DNA from: Candidatus Pacearchaeota archaeon | GTDB lineage: Archaea; Nanobdellota; Nanobdellia; Pacearchaeales; GW2011-AR1 | Assembly (NCBI GenBank): GCA_023142835.1 | Contig: JAGLIS010000010.1 | Coordinates: 1 to 34,002, forward strand | DNA: 34,002 nt | Direction: 5' to 3' | Part shown: one piece after another, positions 8,126-14,430 of the stretch | How the letters are laid out: the number at the start of each line of letters is the position of its first letter | How positions within the stretch are numbered: the stretch's first letter is position 1 | Made by a program: the position numbers and the translations under genes | Notes under the pieces: model-generated | The model's input: the letters and a program-made list of their open reading frames with translations, nothing else | The model's database searches: none | Told to the model about the DNA's origin: nothing

Positions 8126-9286
8126 ATGAAAACAACACTAAAGGAATACAAAATAAAAGATATATGCGAAGGATTTGTCTATAATGAATTAGAAGCAAAG
8201 GGACTTTTCGGTTTAAGTGGGACTTTAACTATTCAACCAGAATATCAAAGACACTATATTTATGCTGATGGTAAAAAAGATGTTGCGGTAATTGAGTCTC
8301 TTTTAAGGGGCTATCCAATAGGGCTTATTTATTTTAACAAAATTGGGGAAGACAAACTTGAAGTTTTAGATGGACAACAAAGAATTACAAGTATTGGAAG
8401 ATACGTACAAGAAAAGTTTGCAATTAAAGATGAAAATGGTATGCCACAGAATTTCACTAGTCTTTCACAAGATAAACAAAAACAAATAATGGATACAACA
8501 TTATTGATTTATGAATGCGAAGGGAAAGAGGATGAGATAAAAGAATGGTTTAAAACAATTAATATTGTGGGGGTTCCATTAAACGAACAAGAACTTCTAA
8601 ATGCAATTTATTCAGGAGAATTTGTGACTCTTGCAAAAGAAGAGTTTAGTAATTCGCAAAATTCCAACACTCAAAAATGGAGTGCATACATTAAGGGTAA
8701 TGCTAATAGGCAAGAATTTTTAGCGGAAGCATTAGAGTGGGTAAGTAAAAAAGAGGTAGGAGATTATATGAGCAAACATCGGAAGGATAAAAATATTGAC
8801 CAATTAAAAAATTATTTTAGTAGTGTGATTGACTGGGTTTCTCAAACATTTATAGATGTTGAAAAAGAAATGAAGGGATTAGAATGGGGAAGACTCTATG
8901 AGGAATATCACAAAAAAGGATATGACCCAAAAAAAGTATCAGAAGTTGTACAAAAACTATATGCAGATTCTTGTGTTGAAAATAAGAAAGGAATTTTTGA
9001 ATATGTTTTAGGTGGGGAGAAAAATACTAAACTTCTTACTATTAGAATTTTTAGTGAAGCAGTTAAAAACTCTGTATATGCCTCTCAAGTTGCTGAAGCA
9101 GAAAAGACAGGTGTTTCAAACTGTTCTCATTGTGCCATTGGTCACGATACAAATAAAAATAAGATTTGGAGATTAGATGAAATGGATGCTGACCATGTAG
9201 GTGCTTGGAGTAAAGGTGGAAAAACAGATATCTCAAATTGTGAAATGCTTTGTAAAACACATAATAGAGCTAAGGGAAATAAATAA
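8126..9286 (+). CDS. DUF262 (ParB-like) and HNH endonuclease
   Basis: 386 aa. The N-terminal DUF262 domain shows IQPEYQRHY (37-44) and the DGQQR motif at 82-86, the nucleotide-linked ParB/sulfiredoxin-like core known from GmrS-type restriction proteins. The C-terminal HNH nuclease has the knuckle C333-x2-C336, the DADH motif (D354-H357), then N371-C372, C376 and H379, so all metal-site residues are present. DUF262-HNH proteins act in phage and foreign DNA restriction. Here the gene follows an EcoRI-like methylase, so the pair could be a restriction-modification unit; alternatively it could be a type IV-like enzyme that responds to modified DNA. No truncation is seen. Confidence 0.85.
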   Translation: MKTTLKEYKIKDICEGFVYNELEAKGLFGLSGTLTIQPEYQRHYIYADGKKDVAVIESLLRGYPIGLIYFNKIGEDKLEVLDGQQRITSIGRYVQEKFAIKDENGMPQNFTSLSQDKQKQIMDTTLLIYECEGKEDEIKEWFKTINIVGVPLNEQELLNAIYSGEFVTLAKEEFSNSQNSNTQKWSAYIKGNANRQEFLAEALEWVSKKEVGDYMSKHRKDKNIDQLKNYFSSVIDWVSQTFIDVEKEMKGLEWGRLYEEYHKKGYDPKKVSEVVQKLYADSCVENKKGIFEYVLGGEKNTKLLTIRIFSEAVKNSVYASQVAEAEKTGVSNCSHCAIGHDTNKNKIWRLDEMDADHVGAWSKGGKTDISNCEMLCKTHNRAKGNK

Positions 9287-9327
9287 ATTATTACCTACTT
9301 TCTAAATAGAAACTATTTATTAATAAG

Positions 9328-9669
9328 CTAATCTCTCCACTCAAGACCCCATTCTTTAAAAGATTTCTTCATACACTCCCTATTTTCTTCAAATCGTTTC
9401 TTTCGTTTAACGTGTTTCTTTGCAGAGATAATTAATAAGATAGTTAAGAGATTTAGTAAAATTAATATTGAAATTAAGCTAATAAATAAGGAGGCAAGAA
9501 TAGTCAAAGATAATGAAATAGCAAAATAAACTTTTGAGTAAAATCTGTCTTTATCCCCTCCCCATTTATCATGTAAATAATTTGTATTATCAATGATAGC
9601 GTTTCTTTTTATAAATCCAGCCAAGTCATCTGAATTTATTTTTTGTGGGTATATCTCTCCTTTACTCAT
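9328..9669 (-). CDS. Small membrane protein in the transposon cargo
   Basis: 113 aa. An N-terminal soluble stretch (1-45) is followed by about 36 hydrophobic residues (47-82), enough for one long or two short membrane helices. A basic tail follows (KKHVKRKKRF), ending in a tryptophan-rich EWGLEWRD. No family recognised. It faces the nuclease gene on the opposite strand and lies inside the right end of the transposon. A TATA box, TTTATATA at 9692-9699, is 26 bp upstream of the ATG, which supports a real gene. It could be an effector or accessory of the cargo module, or a passenger. Confidence 0.6.
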   Translation of the reverse strand: MSKGEIYPQKINSDDLAGFIKRNAIIDNTNYLHDKWGGDKDRFYSKVYFAISLSLTILASLFISLISILILLNLLTILLIISAKKHVKRKKRFEENRECMKKSFKEWGLEWRD

Positions 9670-9741
9670 AAGTTATACGGATAATCACAGGTTTATATTA
9701 ATTTATATTATAAAAAGCCACACCACTTAACACCACTATCC

Positions 9742-9765
9742 AAGCCCCGAAAACTTAACACTCCC
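9742..9765 (-). repeat. Right terminal inverted repeat of the transposon
   Basis: The reverse complement begins GGGAGTGTTAAGTTTTCGGG and matches the left end at 20 of 24 positions. A second copy of the internal motif ACTTAACAC lies at 9725-9733 as well as at 9753-9761, 28 bp apart, and may be an extra transposase contact. Confidence 0.82.
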
Positions 9766-9774
9766 TTGGTGGGG
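9766..9774. repeat. Right copy of the 9-bp target-site duplication
   Basis: TTGGTGGGG abuts the right inverted repeat and is identical to 5379-5387. Confidence 0.8.
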
Positions 9775-9783
9775 AAATTTTAT

Positions 9784-9858
9784 TGTAGTATCTGTTGGCC
9801 AACTCGAGTTGATAGGTGAGAATGTAGAGGATAGTTCATCAAACGAGCGAATGCTACA
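9784..9858. other. Possible structured element next to the transposon
   Basis: A 75-nt stretch closed by TGTAGTA/TGCTACA (seven pairs, one G-T). It contains the overlapping palindromes GTTGGCCAAC (9794-9803) and CAACTCGAGTTG (9800-9811). It does not fit a tRNA (no T-arm or anticodon arm). It could be a small RNA or a relic; only the pairing is seen. Confidence 0.25.
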
Positions 9859-9859
9859 T

Positions 9860-9885
9860 ATTAAAGGTAAAAATTAAAGGTAAAA
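9860..9885. repeat. 13-bp tandem duplication
   Basis: ATTAAAGGTAAAA occurs twice in tandem (9860-9872, 9873-9885), just 3' of the stop of the 314-aa gene. Confidence 0.7.
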
Positions 9886-9889
9886 ATTT

Positions 9890-10834
9890 TTATGTATCCC
9901 AAATAGGATCATAGGGCTTTTTAGTTACATGAACTTGTGAAATATCTCCAGGCCAGTTGTTTAGAGCTAATGGGGTTTCAAAAGGTTTTCCTTCATTAAT
10001 AGGTAATCCACTTAGTCTCGTCTTCGGTGCAACAAAGTAGGTACAATCGCGATATTCGTTTGAATCAGCAAGTACATTTTCAATAGATGAATAAGTTGTT
10101 TTTGGTTTATCTTCTTTACCTTCTTCAAAAAAGGTATGTGTGGGGAAATTTATATGATCCCAATGTTTATAAAATTTTGCAGGTTCTAAAAATTCAACCA
10201 TTCCTCCATCTTTTGAACCTCCAGAAAGAACCCAATTAACTGAATCTTTTAGAGTTTGTCTTCCGAAACTCACATATGTGCTATGAGGTCCAACAATCAT
10301 CAGAGACATAAATTCTGGCCAAGCCACACTATAAGTAGTCTTAAGTCCCGAAACCTGAGACCACACAAATTCATTAAAAAGTTTTGATTTATTTTCTTTT
10401 AGTCTATTTGTCAATTTTTGATATTCTGGAAGAATACTATTAACCTTTTTGATATATGTTTGTATATCATCTCGAGGGTTTTTTCTTAATACTTTAGATA
10501 TTAACGCAAATTTTTCAAGTGGAGATTTTTCATTAGCTATATCTTTTATTTCTGTTATTAAATATGGTGTATATGGAAATGTAATGTCCTCAAATTTTGG
10601 AACATCTGTTTTTGAATAATCTAATTGAAGGTTTGATGGTTTTACTTTTTCATGAGCAAGTCTTAATTCATCTAAAGCTGCAAACTGTCCTTCGTCGAAT
10701 AATTTATTTAGAAAATCTTGATACTTAGGAAGTATTTCCACTATTCGTTTTTCACGACTTCCAACAGATTCAATCATAGGCTTTAAAGCTCCAGCGATTT
10801 TACAATATTGATTAGTTTGATGTGAATTTACCAT
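9890..10834 (-). CDS. Uncharacterised 314-aa soluble protein
   Basis: No family recognised. The protein has no signal peptide or membrane helix. The N-terminal half (about 20-160) is helical and charged, and the C-terminal half has more glycine and aromatic residues (GPHSTYVSFGRQ, SGGSKDGGMVEFLEP) and ends in PYDPIWDT. A TATA box, TTTATAAA at 10857-10864, is 26 bp before the ATG, so expression is likely. It lies alone beside the transposon and could itself be accessory. A distinct folded C-terminal domain with a conserved HWDHINFPTHTFF stretch is suspected but not identified. Confidence 0.75.
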   Translation of the reverse strand: MVNSHQTNQYCKIAGALKPMIESVGSREKRIVEILPKYQDFLNKLFDEGQFAALDELRLAHEKVKPSNLQLDYSKTDVPKFEDITFPYTPYLITEIKDIANEKSPLEKFALISKVLRKNPRDDIQTYIKKVNSILPEYQKLTNRLKENKSKLFNEFVWSQVSGLKTTYSVAWPEFMSLMIVGPHSTYVSFGRQTLKDSVNWVLSGGSKDGGMVEFLEPAKFYKHWDHINFPTHTFFEEGKEDKPKTTYSSIENVLADSNEYRDCTYFVAPKTRLSGLPINEGKPFETPLALNNWPGDISQVHVTKKPYDPIWDT

Positions 10835-10856
10835 GCGACAATAAAAAATTATATAA

Positions 10857-10864
10857 TTTATAAA
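10857..10864 (-). promoter_or_regulatory. TATA box of the 314-aa gene
   Basis: Palindromic TTTATAAA centred 26-27 bp before the ATG at 10834. Confidence 0.6.
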
Positions 10865-11047
10865 TCTTTAGGTTGATAACTACTATTTAATGGTAAGATT
10901 CAAATTCGAAAATTTAAAATTTTCTCTTTTTCTTCTTAGGTCTTTCTTTCGATTTTGGCTAACAAAGATTAAATAACCTAGTACCATCAAATAGGTAAGA
11001 AATTGTAATTAATGCGGTTTAGGTCAGAGATTTACGCTTATGTAAAT

Positions 11048-11055
11048 TTTATAAA
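11048..11055 (+). promoter_or_regulatory. TATA box of the aIF2-beta gene
   Basis: TTTATAAA centred 25-26 bp before the ATG at 11077. It decides this start against the out-of-frame ATG at 11066. Confidence 0.7.
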
Positions 11056-11076
11056 GGAAGTTTTCATGCGAATATT

Positions 11077-11478
11077 ATGGATTATGAGTCTTTATTAGAT
11101 AATGCGTATGAAAAAATCGAGCCGGTTGAAGAATCTGGGAGGTTTGAGGTTTTGAAGGTGAAGGGACATCATGAGGGTACAAAAACTATTATTACTAATT
11201 TTGGACAGGTAGTTAGTCATGTTCGTAGAAATCCTGAACATTTGATGAAATTTTTAAATAAGGAACTTGCGAGTTCTAGTGAGATAAGCGGGGATAGGTT
11301 AATTCTGTCAAGGAAACTCTCTTCAACAGATATTAATGATAGGATTGAAAAGTATGTTAAACGGTTTGTACTCTGTCCAAAATGTAAAAAACCTGATACG
11401 GAATTGGAGAGTTCAGGGGGGAAAGTTTTTTTAAAGTGTCTTGCTTGTGGGGAGAGATATGAAGTTCATAAGATTTGA
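11077..11478 (+). CDS. Translation initiation factor aIF2 subunit beta
   Basis: 133 aa, the usual archaeal length. It carries the central aIF2-beta/eIF5 fold (about 25-95; ITNFGQVVSHVRRNPEHLMK) and the C-terminal C4 zinc ribbon (CPKC ... CLAC, about 109-131). With aIF2 alpha and gamma it delivers initiator Met-tRNA to the small ribosomal subunit. The gene starts a run of translation-related genes on the plus strand. Leaderless by promoter spacing. Confidence 0.93.
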   Translation: MDYESLLDNAYEKIEPVEESGRFEVLKVKGHHEGTKTIITNFGQVVSHVRRNPEHLMKFLNKELASSSEISGDRLILSRKLSSTDINDRIEKYVKRFVLCPKCKKPDTELESSGGKVFLKCLACGERYEVHKI

Positions 11479-11514
11479 TTGTAAATACCAAAACTAAATT
11501 GATGGAGGAAAAAT

Positions 11515-11703
11515 ATGGAAGGATATTGTGTTAAGTGTAAAGAAAAGAAAGAAATGAAAGACGTTAAGATGACGCAGACCGCTCGTGGAGGTTACATGGG
11601 CAAGGGTAATTGCAGTAGCTGTGGTTGCGGAATGTGCCGAATTATGTCTAAAGACAACGCTGAAAAAGCGGTCGCAGATGGTTCAGCTGAAAAAGCATAC
11701 TAA
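11515..11703 (+). CDS. DUF5679 zinc-binding protein
   Basis: 62 aa. The N-terminal YCVKCKEKKEM knuckle and the later CSSCGCGMCRI pair form a small treble-clef-like zinc site, matching the DUF5679 pattern as I know it. Function is unknown. Unlike most genes here it has a good Shine-Dalgarno sequence (GGAGG within GATGGAGGAAAAAT, about 6 nt before the ATG), fitting its position 36 nt after aIF2-beta in the same transcript. Ends at a strong terminator-like hairpin. Confidence 0.8.
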   Translation: MEGYCVKCKEKKEMKDVKMTQTARGGYMGKGNCSSCGCGMCRIMSKDNAEKAVADGSAEKAY

Positions 11704-11712
11704 ATCAATTAT

Positions 11713-11744
11713 TCCCCTTAAGGGGATTTTTAATTTTTAATTTT
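11713..11744 (+). terminator. Hairpin plus T-tract terminator
   Basis: The palindrome TCCCCTTAAGGGGA (11713-11726) is followed by a T-rich run through 11744, just after the DUF5679 stop. T-tracts alone can end archaeal transcription, so this is a likely end of the aIF2-beta/DUF5679 unit. Confidence 0.6.
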
Positions 11745-12039
11745 GTATTACAGCAGTTATCCAAATCTGAGTTGGACAACTACCTTTTTCAATCTAAAAC
11801 GTTTCAAAAACTACATCTATTTTAAAAAATCGGCAAATTGAAAACTCTTCGGAATTTTTAATTTCGTCAAAACCGCTTGCAATTATTCTTCGTCCTCACC
11901 TTCGACTCGGATTCCTTAACATCTATTCAACCTCCGCCTCACCCTTCAGGGAAATTGCTTCGGCAACTTCTTTGAACTTATTGTTAATTCCAATAAAAAA
12001 TCGGCTTAATATAGAAAGGACAGGATTTCCAACACATAT
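11727..12039. other. Gene-free stretch of about 310 bp
   Basis: No convincing gene. The 12-mer TAAAAAATCGGC occurs twice, at 11823-11834 and 11994-12005, in the same orientation and 171 bp apart. On the minus strand about 35 sense codons run from near 12023 to a TAG near 11920, ending in KFKEVAEAISLKGEAEVE. They look coding-like but have no start codon, so they may be a gene relic or chance. Confidence 0.4.
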
Positions 12040-12552
12040 CTAAGGTATAAAAAATCTCTTTTCAGGTTGCTTAGATTGTTTGTATATTCTTTCTGCTTTT
12101 AAAAAAGTATTATTTTTGTATCCCCGCTCCAACCAAGGCATTAAACCTCTTGCATTCAGAGCATATAAAGATCCCAATTGTGCTATTACTTCTTTATCAT
12201 CGACTTCTTTTAGATTTATTTTTACGCCTTGTTCTTCAAATAATCTGTCAGTAAGAGCATCTAATTGTCCAAGATAATCCAATACATGTGTTTCTTCATG
12301 ACTCCTGTTCTGAATATCTGATTTTTTTGTTGATCTTTCAAGATAAAAAATATGCAAATTAAATCCTTCTTCATAATATTTTCCAATTGCATATATATAT
12401 TCATCTGCATTATAATTTGAATTATCTAAACCATATAATTTATCTACTTTCATAATTGTATCAAGGATAGAATCAACATACCCATCATCATGATACTTGT
12501 ATGATCCTGATGGCACAGTAAATCCTAATACTTGAAAACGTGCTTTATTCAT
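12040..12552 (-). CDS. Unknown protein with an HEETH metalloprotease-like motif
   Basis: 170 aa, no family recognised. The sequence SHEETHVLDYLGQ (H85-E86-E87-T88-H89) fits the HExxH zinc-binding signature of metallopeptidases in a helical setting, and the downstream helical region (EEQGVKINLKEVDDKEVIAQ) could give a third ligand. No signal peptide or membrane helix. A TATA box, TTTATAAA at 12575-12582, lies 26 bp before the ATG. HExxH also occurs by chance, so the protease call is tentative; the gene itself looks real from promoter and composition. Confidence 0.65.
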   Translation of the reverse strand: MNKARFQVLGFTVPSGSYKYHDDGYVDSILDTIMKVDKLYGLDNSNYNADEYIYAIGKYYEEGFNLHIFYLERSTKKSDIQNRSHEETHVLDYLGQLDALTDRLFEEQGVKINLKEVDDKEVIAQLGSLYALNARGLMPWLERGYKNNTFLKAERIYKQSKQPEKRFFIP

Positions 12553-12688
12553 AGTTATAAGATTATAATTATTATTTATAAATATTTATATTTATCAGTC
12601 ATTTAATAGTAGTAAAGCAATCCTACCCTTAACTAAAACCTAATTTCTCTTAATCCTAAAATTATAAAGTGAACCTATACACGATTAT

Positions 12689-12696
12689 TTTATAAA
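12689..12696 (+). promoter_or_regulatory. TATA box of the DUF424 gene
   Basis: TTTATAAA centred 25-26 bp before the ATG at 12718. Confidence 0.65.
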
Positions 12697-12717
12697 CTGT
12701 ATAATTTTTCTGTTACC

Positions 12718-13026
12718 ATGAGTAAAGATATTCTAGTGAAAGTTCATAAGTCTTATAGGTGGGTTGTAGCGGTTTGTGACGAGGAGCTTTTAGGACGAAA
12801 ACTAATCGAGGGGAAAAGAGCTTTAGATATATCTGGAAATTTTTTCAAAGGTGAAGCAATGAATTATCAAGATGCGAAGGAAGAAATTTCTCGATGCAAT
12901 GACGAGGACGCAACATTTAATTTCGTAGGAAACAGATCAGTTGAGGTAGCAAAAGAATTAGGAATCGTGAATGACGAGAGTATCATAGAAATCGAAGGGA
13001 TCCCTTTCGCATTAGCACTTCTCTAG
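12718..13026 (+). CDS. DUF424 family protein
   Basis: 102-aa archaeal protein matching DUF424: an N-terminal VKVHKSYRWVVAVCDEELLGR strand-helix unit, a central GEAM segment and a C-terminal SVEVAKELGIV near a hydrophobic end. The family is widespread in archaea and is often next to translation factors, as here, directly upstream of aIF1A. The biochemical role is unknown to me. The stop is TAG, showing that TAG serves as an ordinary stop codon in this genome. Confidence 0.8.
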   Translation: MSKDILVKVHKSYRWVVAVCDEELLGRKLIEGKRALDISGNFFKGEAMNYQDAKEEISRCNDEDATFNFVGNRSVEVAKELGIVNDESIIEIEGIPFALALL

Positions 13027-13034
13027 TGTGAAGT

Positions 13035-13042
13035 TTTATAAA
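13035..13042 (+). promoter_or_regulatory. TATA box of the aIF1A gene
   Basis: TTTATAAA centred 25-26 bp before the ATG at 13064. It indicates that this ATG, not the GTG at 13028, is the start. Confidence 0.65.
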
Positions 13043-13063
13043 CGAATTTTAGCTGAGTTATAT

Positions 13064-13420
13064 ATGGCGTTTAGCAAATTTAAAGATAAATCAAAAAAAA
13101 ATAAAGCAAAAGTTTTAGTACCTGGGCAGGAAAGCTCAAGTTGGGTAAGGTTGCCCCGTGACAGAGAAGTAATAGGAATTATTACACAAAGATGTGGAGG
13201 TTCGCGAATGATAGTCTCGTGCATGGATGGAAAGACACGAAATTGCAAAGTACCTGGTAGAAACAGGCGAGGACTTTGGATAAGGGAAGGCGACGCAATA
13301 ATTATTGAACCTTGGGAATTTGACGAAGATAAAGGAGATGTTTTATTTAAATACACTCCAAATCAAGTCGTAAAGTTAAAATCGATGGGCAAGTTAGACA
13401 GCGGGAAAAGCGAATTTTAA
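13064..13420 (+). CDS. Translation initiation factor aIF1A
   Basis: 118-aa OB-fold factor (about 22-95) with the motifs VRLPRDREVIGIITQRCGGS and CMDGKTRNCKVPGR, and a basic N-terminal tail. It binds the A site of the small subunit and assists start-codon selection. An in-frame GTG at 13028 would add 12 residues, but the family length, the ATG and the TATA spacing favour 13064. It lies 37 nt after DUF424 with its own promoter, so it can be made separately. Confidence 0.92.
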   Translation: MAFSKFKDKSKKNKAKVLVPGQESSSWVRLPRDREVIGIITQRCGGSRMIVSCMDGKTRNCKVPGRNRRGLWIREGDAIIIEPWEFDEDKGDVLFKYTPNQVVKLKSMGKLDSGKSEF

Positions 13421-13425
13421 TTAAT

Positions 13426-13433
13426 CTTATAAA
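13426..13433 (+). promoter_or_regulatory. TATA box of the Dim2/Pno1-like gene
   Basis: CTTATAAA centred 25-26 bp before the ATG at 13455. Confidence 0.65.
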
Positions 13434-13454
13434 CATCTATTCTTTTTATATATC

Positions 13455-13979
13455 ATGAGAAACATAAAAGTTGAGAAAATGAATAAGATTAAGAAAGCCG
13501 TGCCAAGGATTGAAGAAAAAATTAAAATTAAAATTTCTTTCCAAAAAAATCAGATTACAATTAAAGGTTCGGAGCTTAACGAATACTTAGTTGAAAAGAT
13601 TGTACAGGCTATAGCTTTCGGGTTTGATGTTGAAGACGCCTTGTTGTTGAAAAATGAGGATTTTGTTCTAGAGTTTATTGATATCAAAAGCCATACTCAT
13701 CGAAAGAACCTAAAAGAAGTTCGGGCAAGAGTTATCGGAACCGGGGGAAAGGCAAGAAAGACAATCGAGAATCTTACAGGGGCAGTTATTGTCATCCAAG
13801 TTAATAGAATGGGAGTTATTGTTGACAGCGAACACCTTGACTCAGCCACCCAAGCAATCATATCTTTAATCCAAGGGGCAAAGCACGGAAATGTTTTTGC
13901 ATACCTAGAAAAGCAAAATGTCTCCCGACGAAAGTTTAGGGGAGAAGATTTGGGATTAAAGAAAGGAATCGAAGAATAG
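13455..13979 (+). CDS. KH-domain RNA-processing protein (Dim2/Pno1 homologue)
   Basis: 174 aa with two KH-like modules. The C-terminal one carries RVIGTGGKARKTIENLTG (GTGG loop at 95-98) and the diagnostic tail GAKHGNVFAYLE, as in archaeal Dim2/Pno1 proteins. In eukaryotes and archaea these bind the 3' end of small-subunit rRNA during maturation and help other factors. It follows aIF1A, consistent with a ribosome/initiation cluster. The first KH module (about 1-75) lacks a clear GxxG loop. Confidence 0.9.
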   Translation: MRNIKVEKMNKIKKAVPRIEEKIKIKISFQKNQITIKGSELNEYLVEKIVQAIAFGFDVEDALLLKNEDFVLEFIDIKSHTHRKNLKEVRARVIGTGGKARKTIENLTGAVIVIQVNRMGVIVDSEHLDSATQAIISLIQGAKHGNVFAYLEKQNVSRRKFRGEDLGLKKGIEE

Positions 13980-14063
13980 ACCCCAAATATTTTATAGGAC
14001 AAGTTTTAAAAATGGTTTAAATTTCTAGTTATTATTGCTTCTACCCGAAGCTTAAATTAAAAA

Positions 14064-14071
14064 TTTATAAG
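14064..14071 (+). promoter_or_regulatory. TATA box of tRNA-Asn
   Basis: TTTATAAG centred about 27 bp before the first tRNA base. Confidence 0.6.
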
Positions 14072-14094
14072 GGTAGAAAGTTTGCAAATCCAAA

Positions 14095-14167
14095 GCTTCG
14101 GTAGCTCAGCAGGTAGAGCGCACGGCTGTTAACCGTGTTGTCGGAGGTTCGAGTCCTCCCCGAAGCG
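14095..14167 (+). tRNA. tRNA-Asn (anticodon GUU)
   Basis: 73-nt cloverleaf without intron: acceptor GCTTCGG/CCGAAGC, D-arm GCTC...GAGC, anticodon stem CACGG/CCGTG around the loop CTGTTAA (anticodon GTT), T-arm GGAGG TTCGAGT CCTCC and discriminator G. CCA is not encoded. T-tract GTTTTTA follows as the likely end signal. In this window it is the substrate expected for AspRS plus GatCAB if asparagine is made on the tRNA. Confidence 0.96.
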
Positions 14168-14262
14168 TTTTTATTTGAATCTGAGACAAGTCGGAGGCGA
14201 AGGATTCGCTTCGAGCAATACTAAATTCTAAATATCCTTTTGTAAAATGTTAATTGTGAATA

Positions 14263-14275
14263 GAGTCCTCCTCGA
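14263..14275 (+). repeat. Partial copy of the tRNA-Asn 3' end
   Basis: GAGTCCTCCTCGA matches the tRNA T-arm/acceptor segment at 14151-14163 at 12 of 13 positions, about 110 bp downstream. It could be an old attachment-site trace or a decayed tRNA duplicate; too short to be sure. Confidence 0.35.
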
Positions 14276-14430
14276 CGATTTTGTTTTTGAATTTAATTTT
14301 TCTGATTGATTCTTCAAAATATCGCTTATTTTTATTAAAATCATGTTGTTATTATCAAATTAAACGATAAGTTTATAAAAAGACTACTTAATTTATTGGT
14401 ATAAAATTTAAAAATTAGAAAAATTTAAAA

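Larger units (their letters stand above)
5388..9765. mobile_element. 4.4-kb transposon carrying a methyltransferase/nuclease cargo
   Basis: A complete element of 4,378 bp is bounded by imperfect inverted repeats. The 24 bp at 5388-5411 match the reverse complement of 9742-9765 at 20 of 24 positions, including the uninterrupted AGTGTTAA core. Each end is flanked by the identical 9 bp TTGGTGGGG (5379-5387 and 9766-9774), which reads as a target-site duplication. Inside, in order, are a DDE transposase (-), a zinc ribbon, an EcoRI-like methyltransferase and a DUF262-HNH nuclease (+), then a small membrane protein (-). The left repeat contains the stop codon of the transposase. No second repeat copy is visible between transposase and cargo, so the whole block looks like one transposing unit. 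The ends and the duplication are read directly; mobility is inferred. Confidence 0.85.

Noticed and set aside
9784..9858. A tRNA gene closed by TGTAGTA/TGCTACA
   Set aside because: No T-arm, no TTCRA loop and no anticodon arm; only the outer stem has tRNA-like size.
13697..14002. Antisense open frame over the Dim2 gene
   Set aside because: A shadow of a well-supported gene; no promoter and no recognisable protein. The same applies to the other antisense frames over aCPSF1, gatA, gatE, gatD and AlbA_2.
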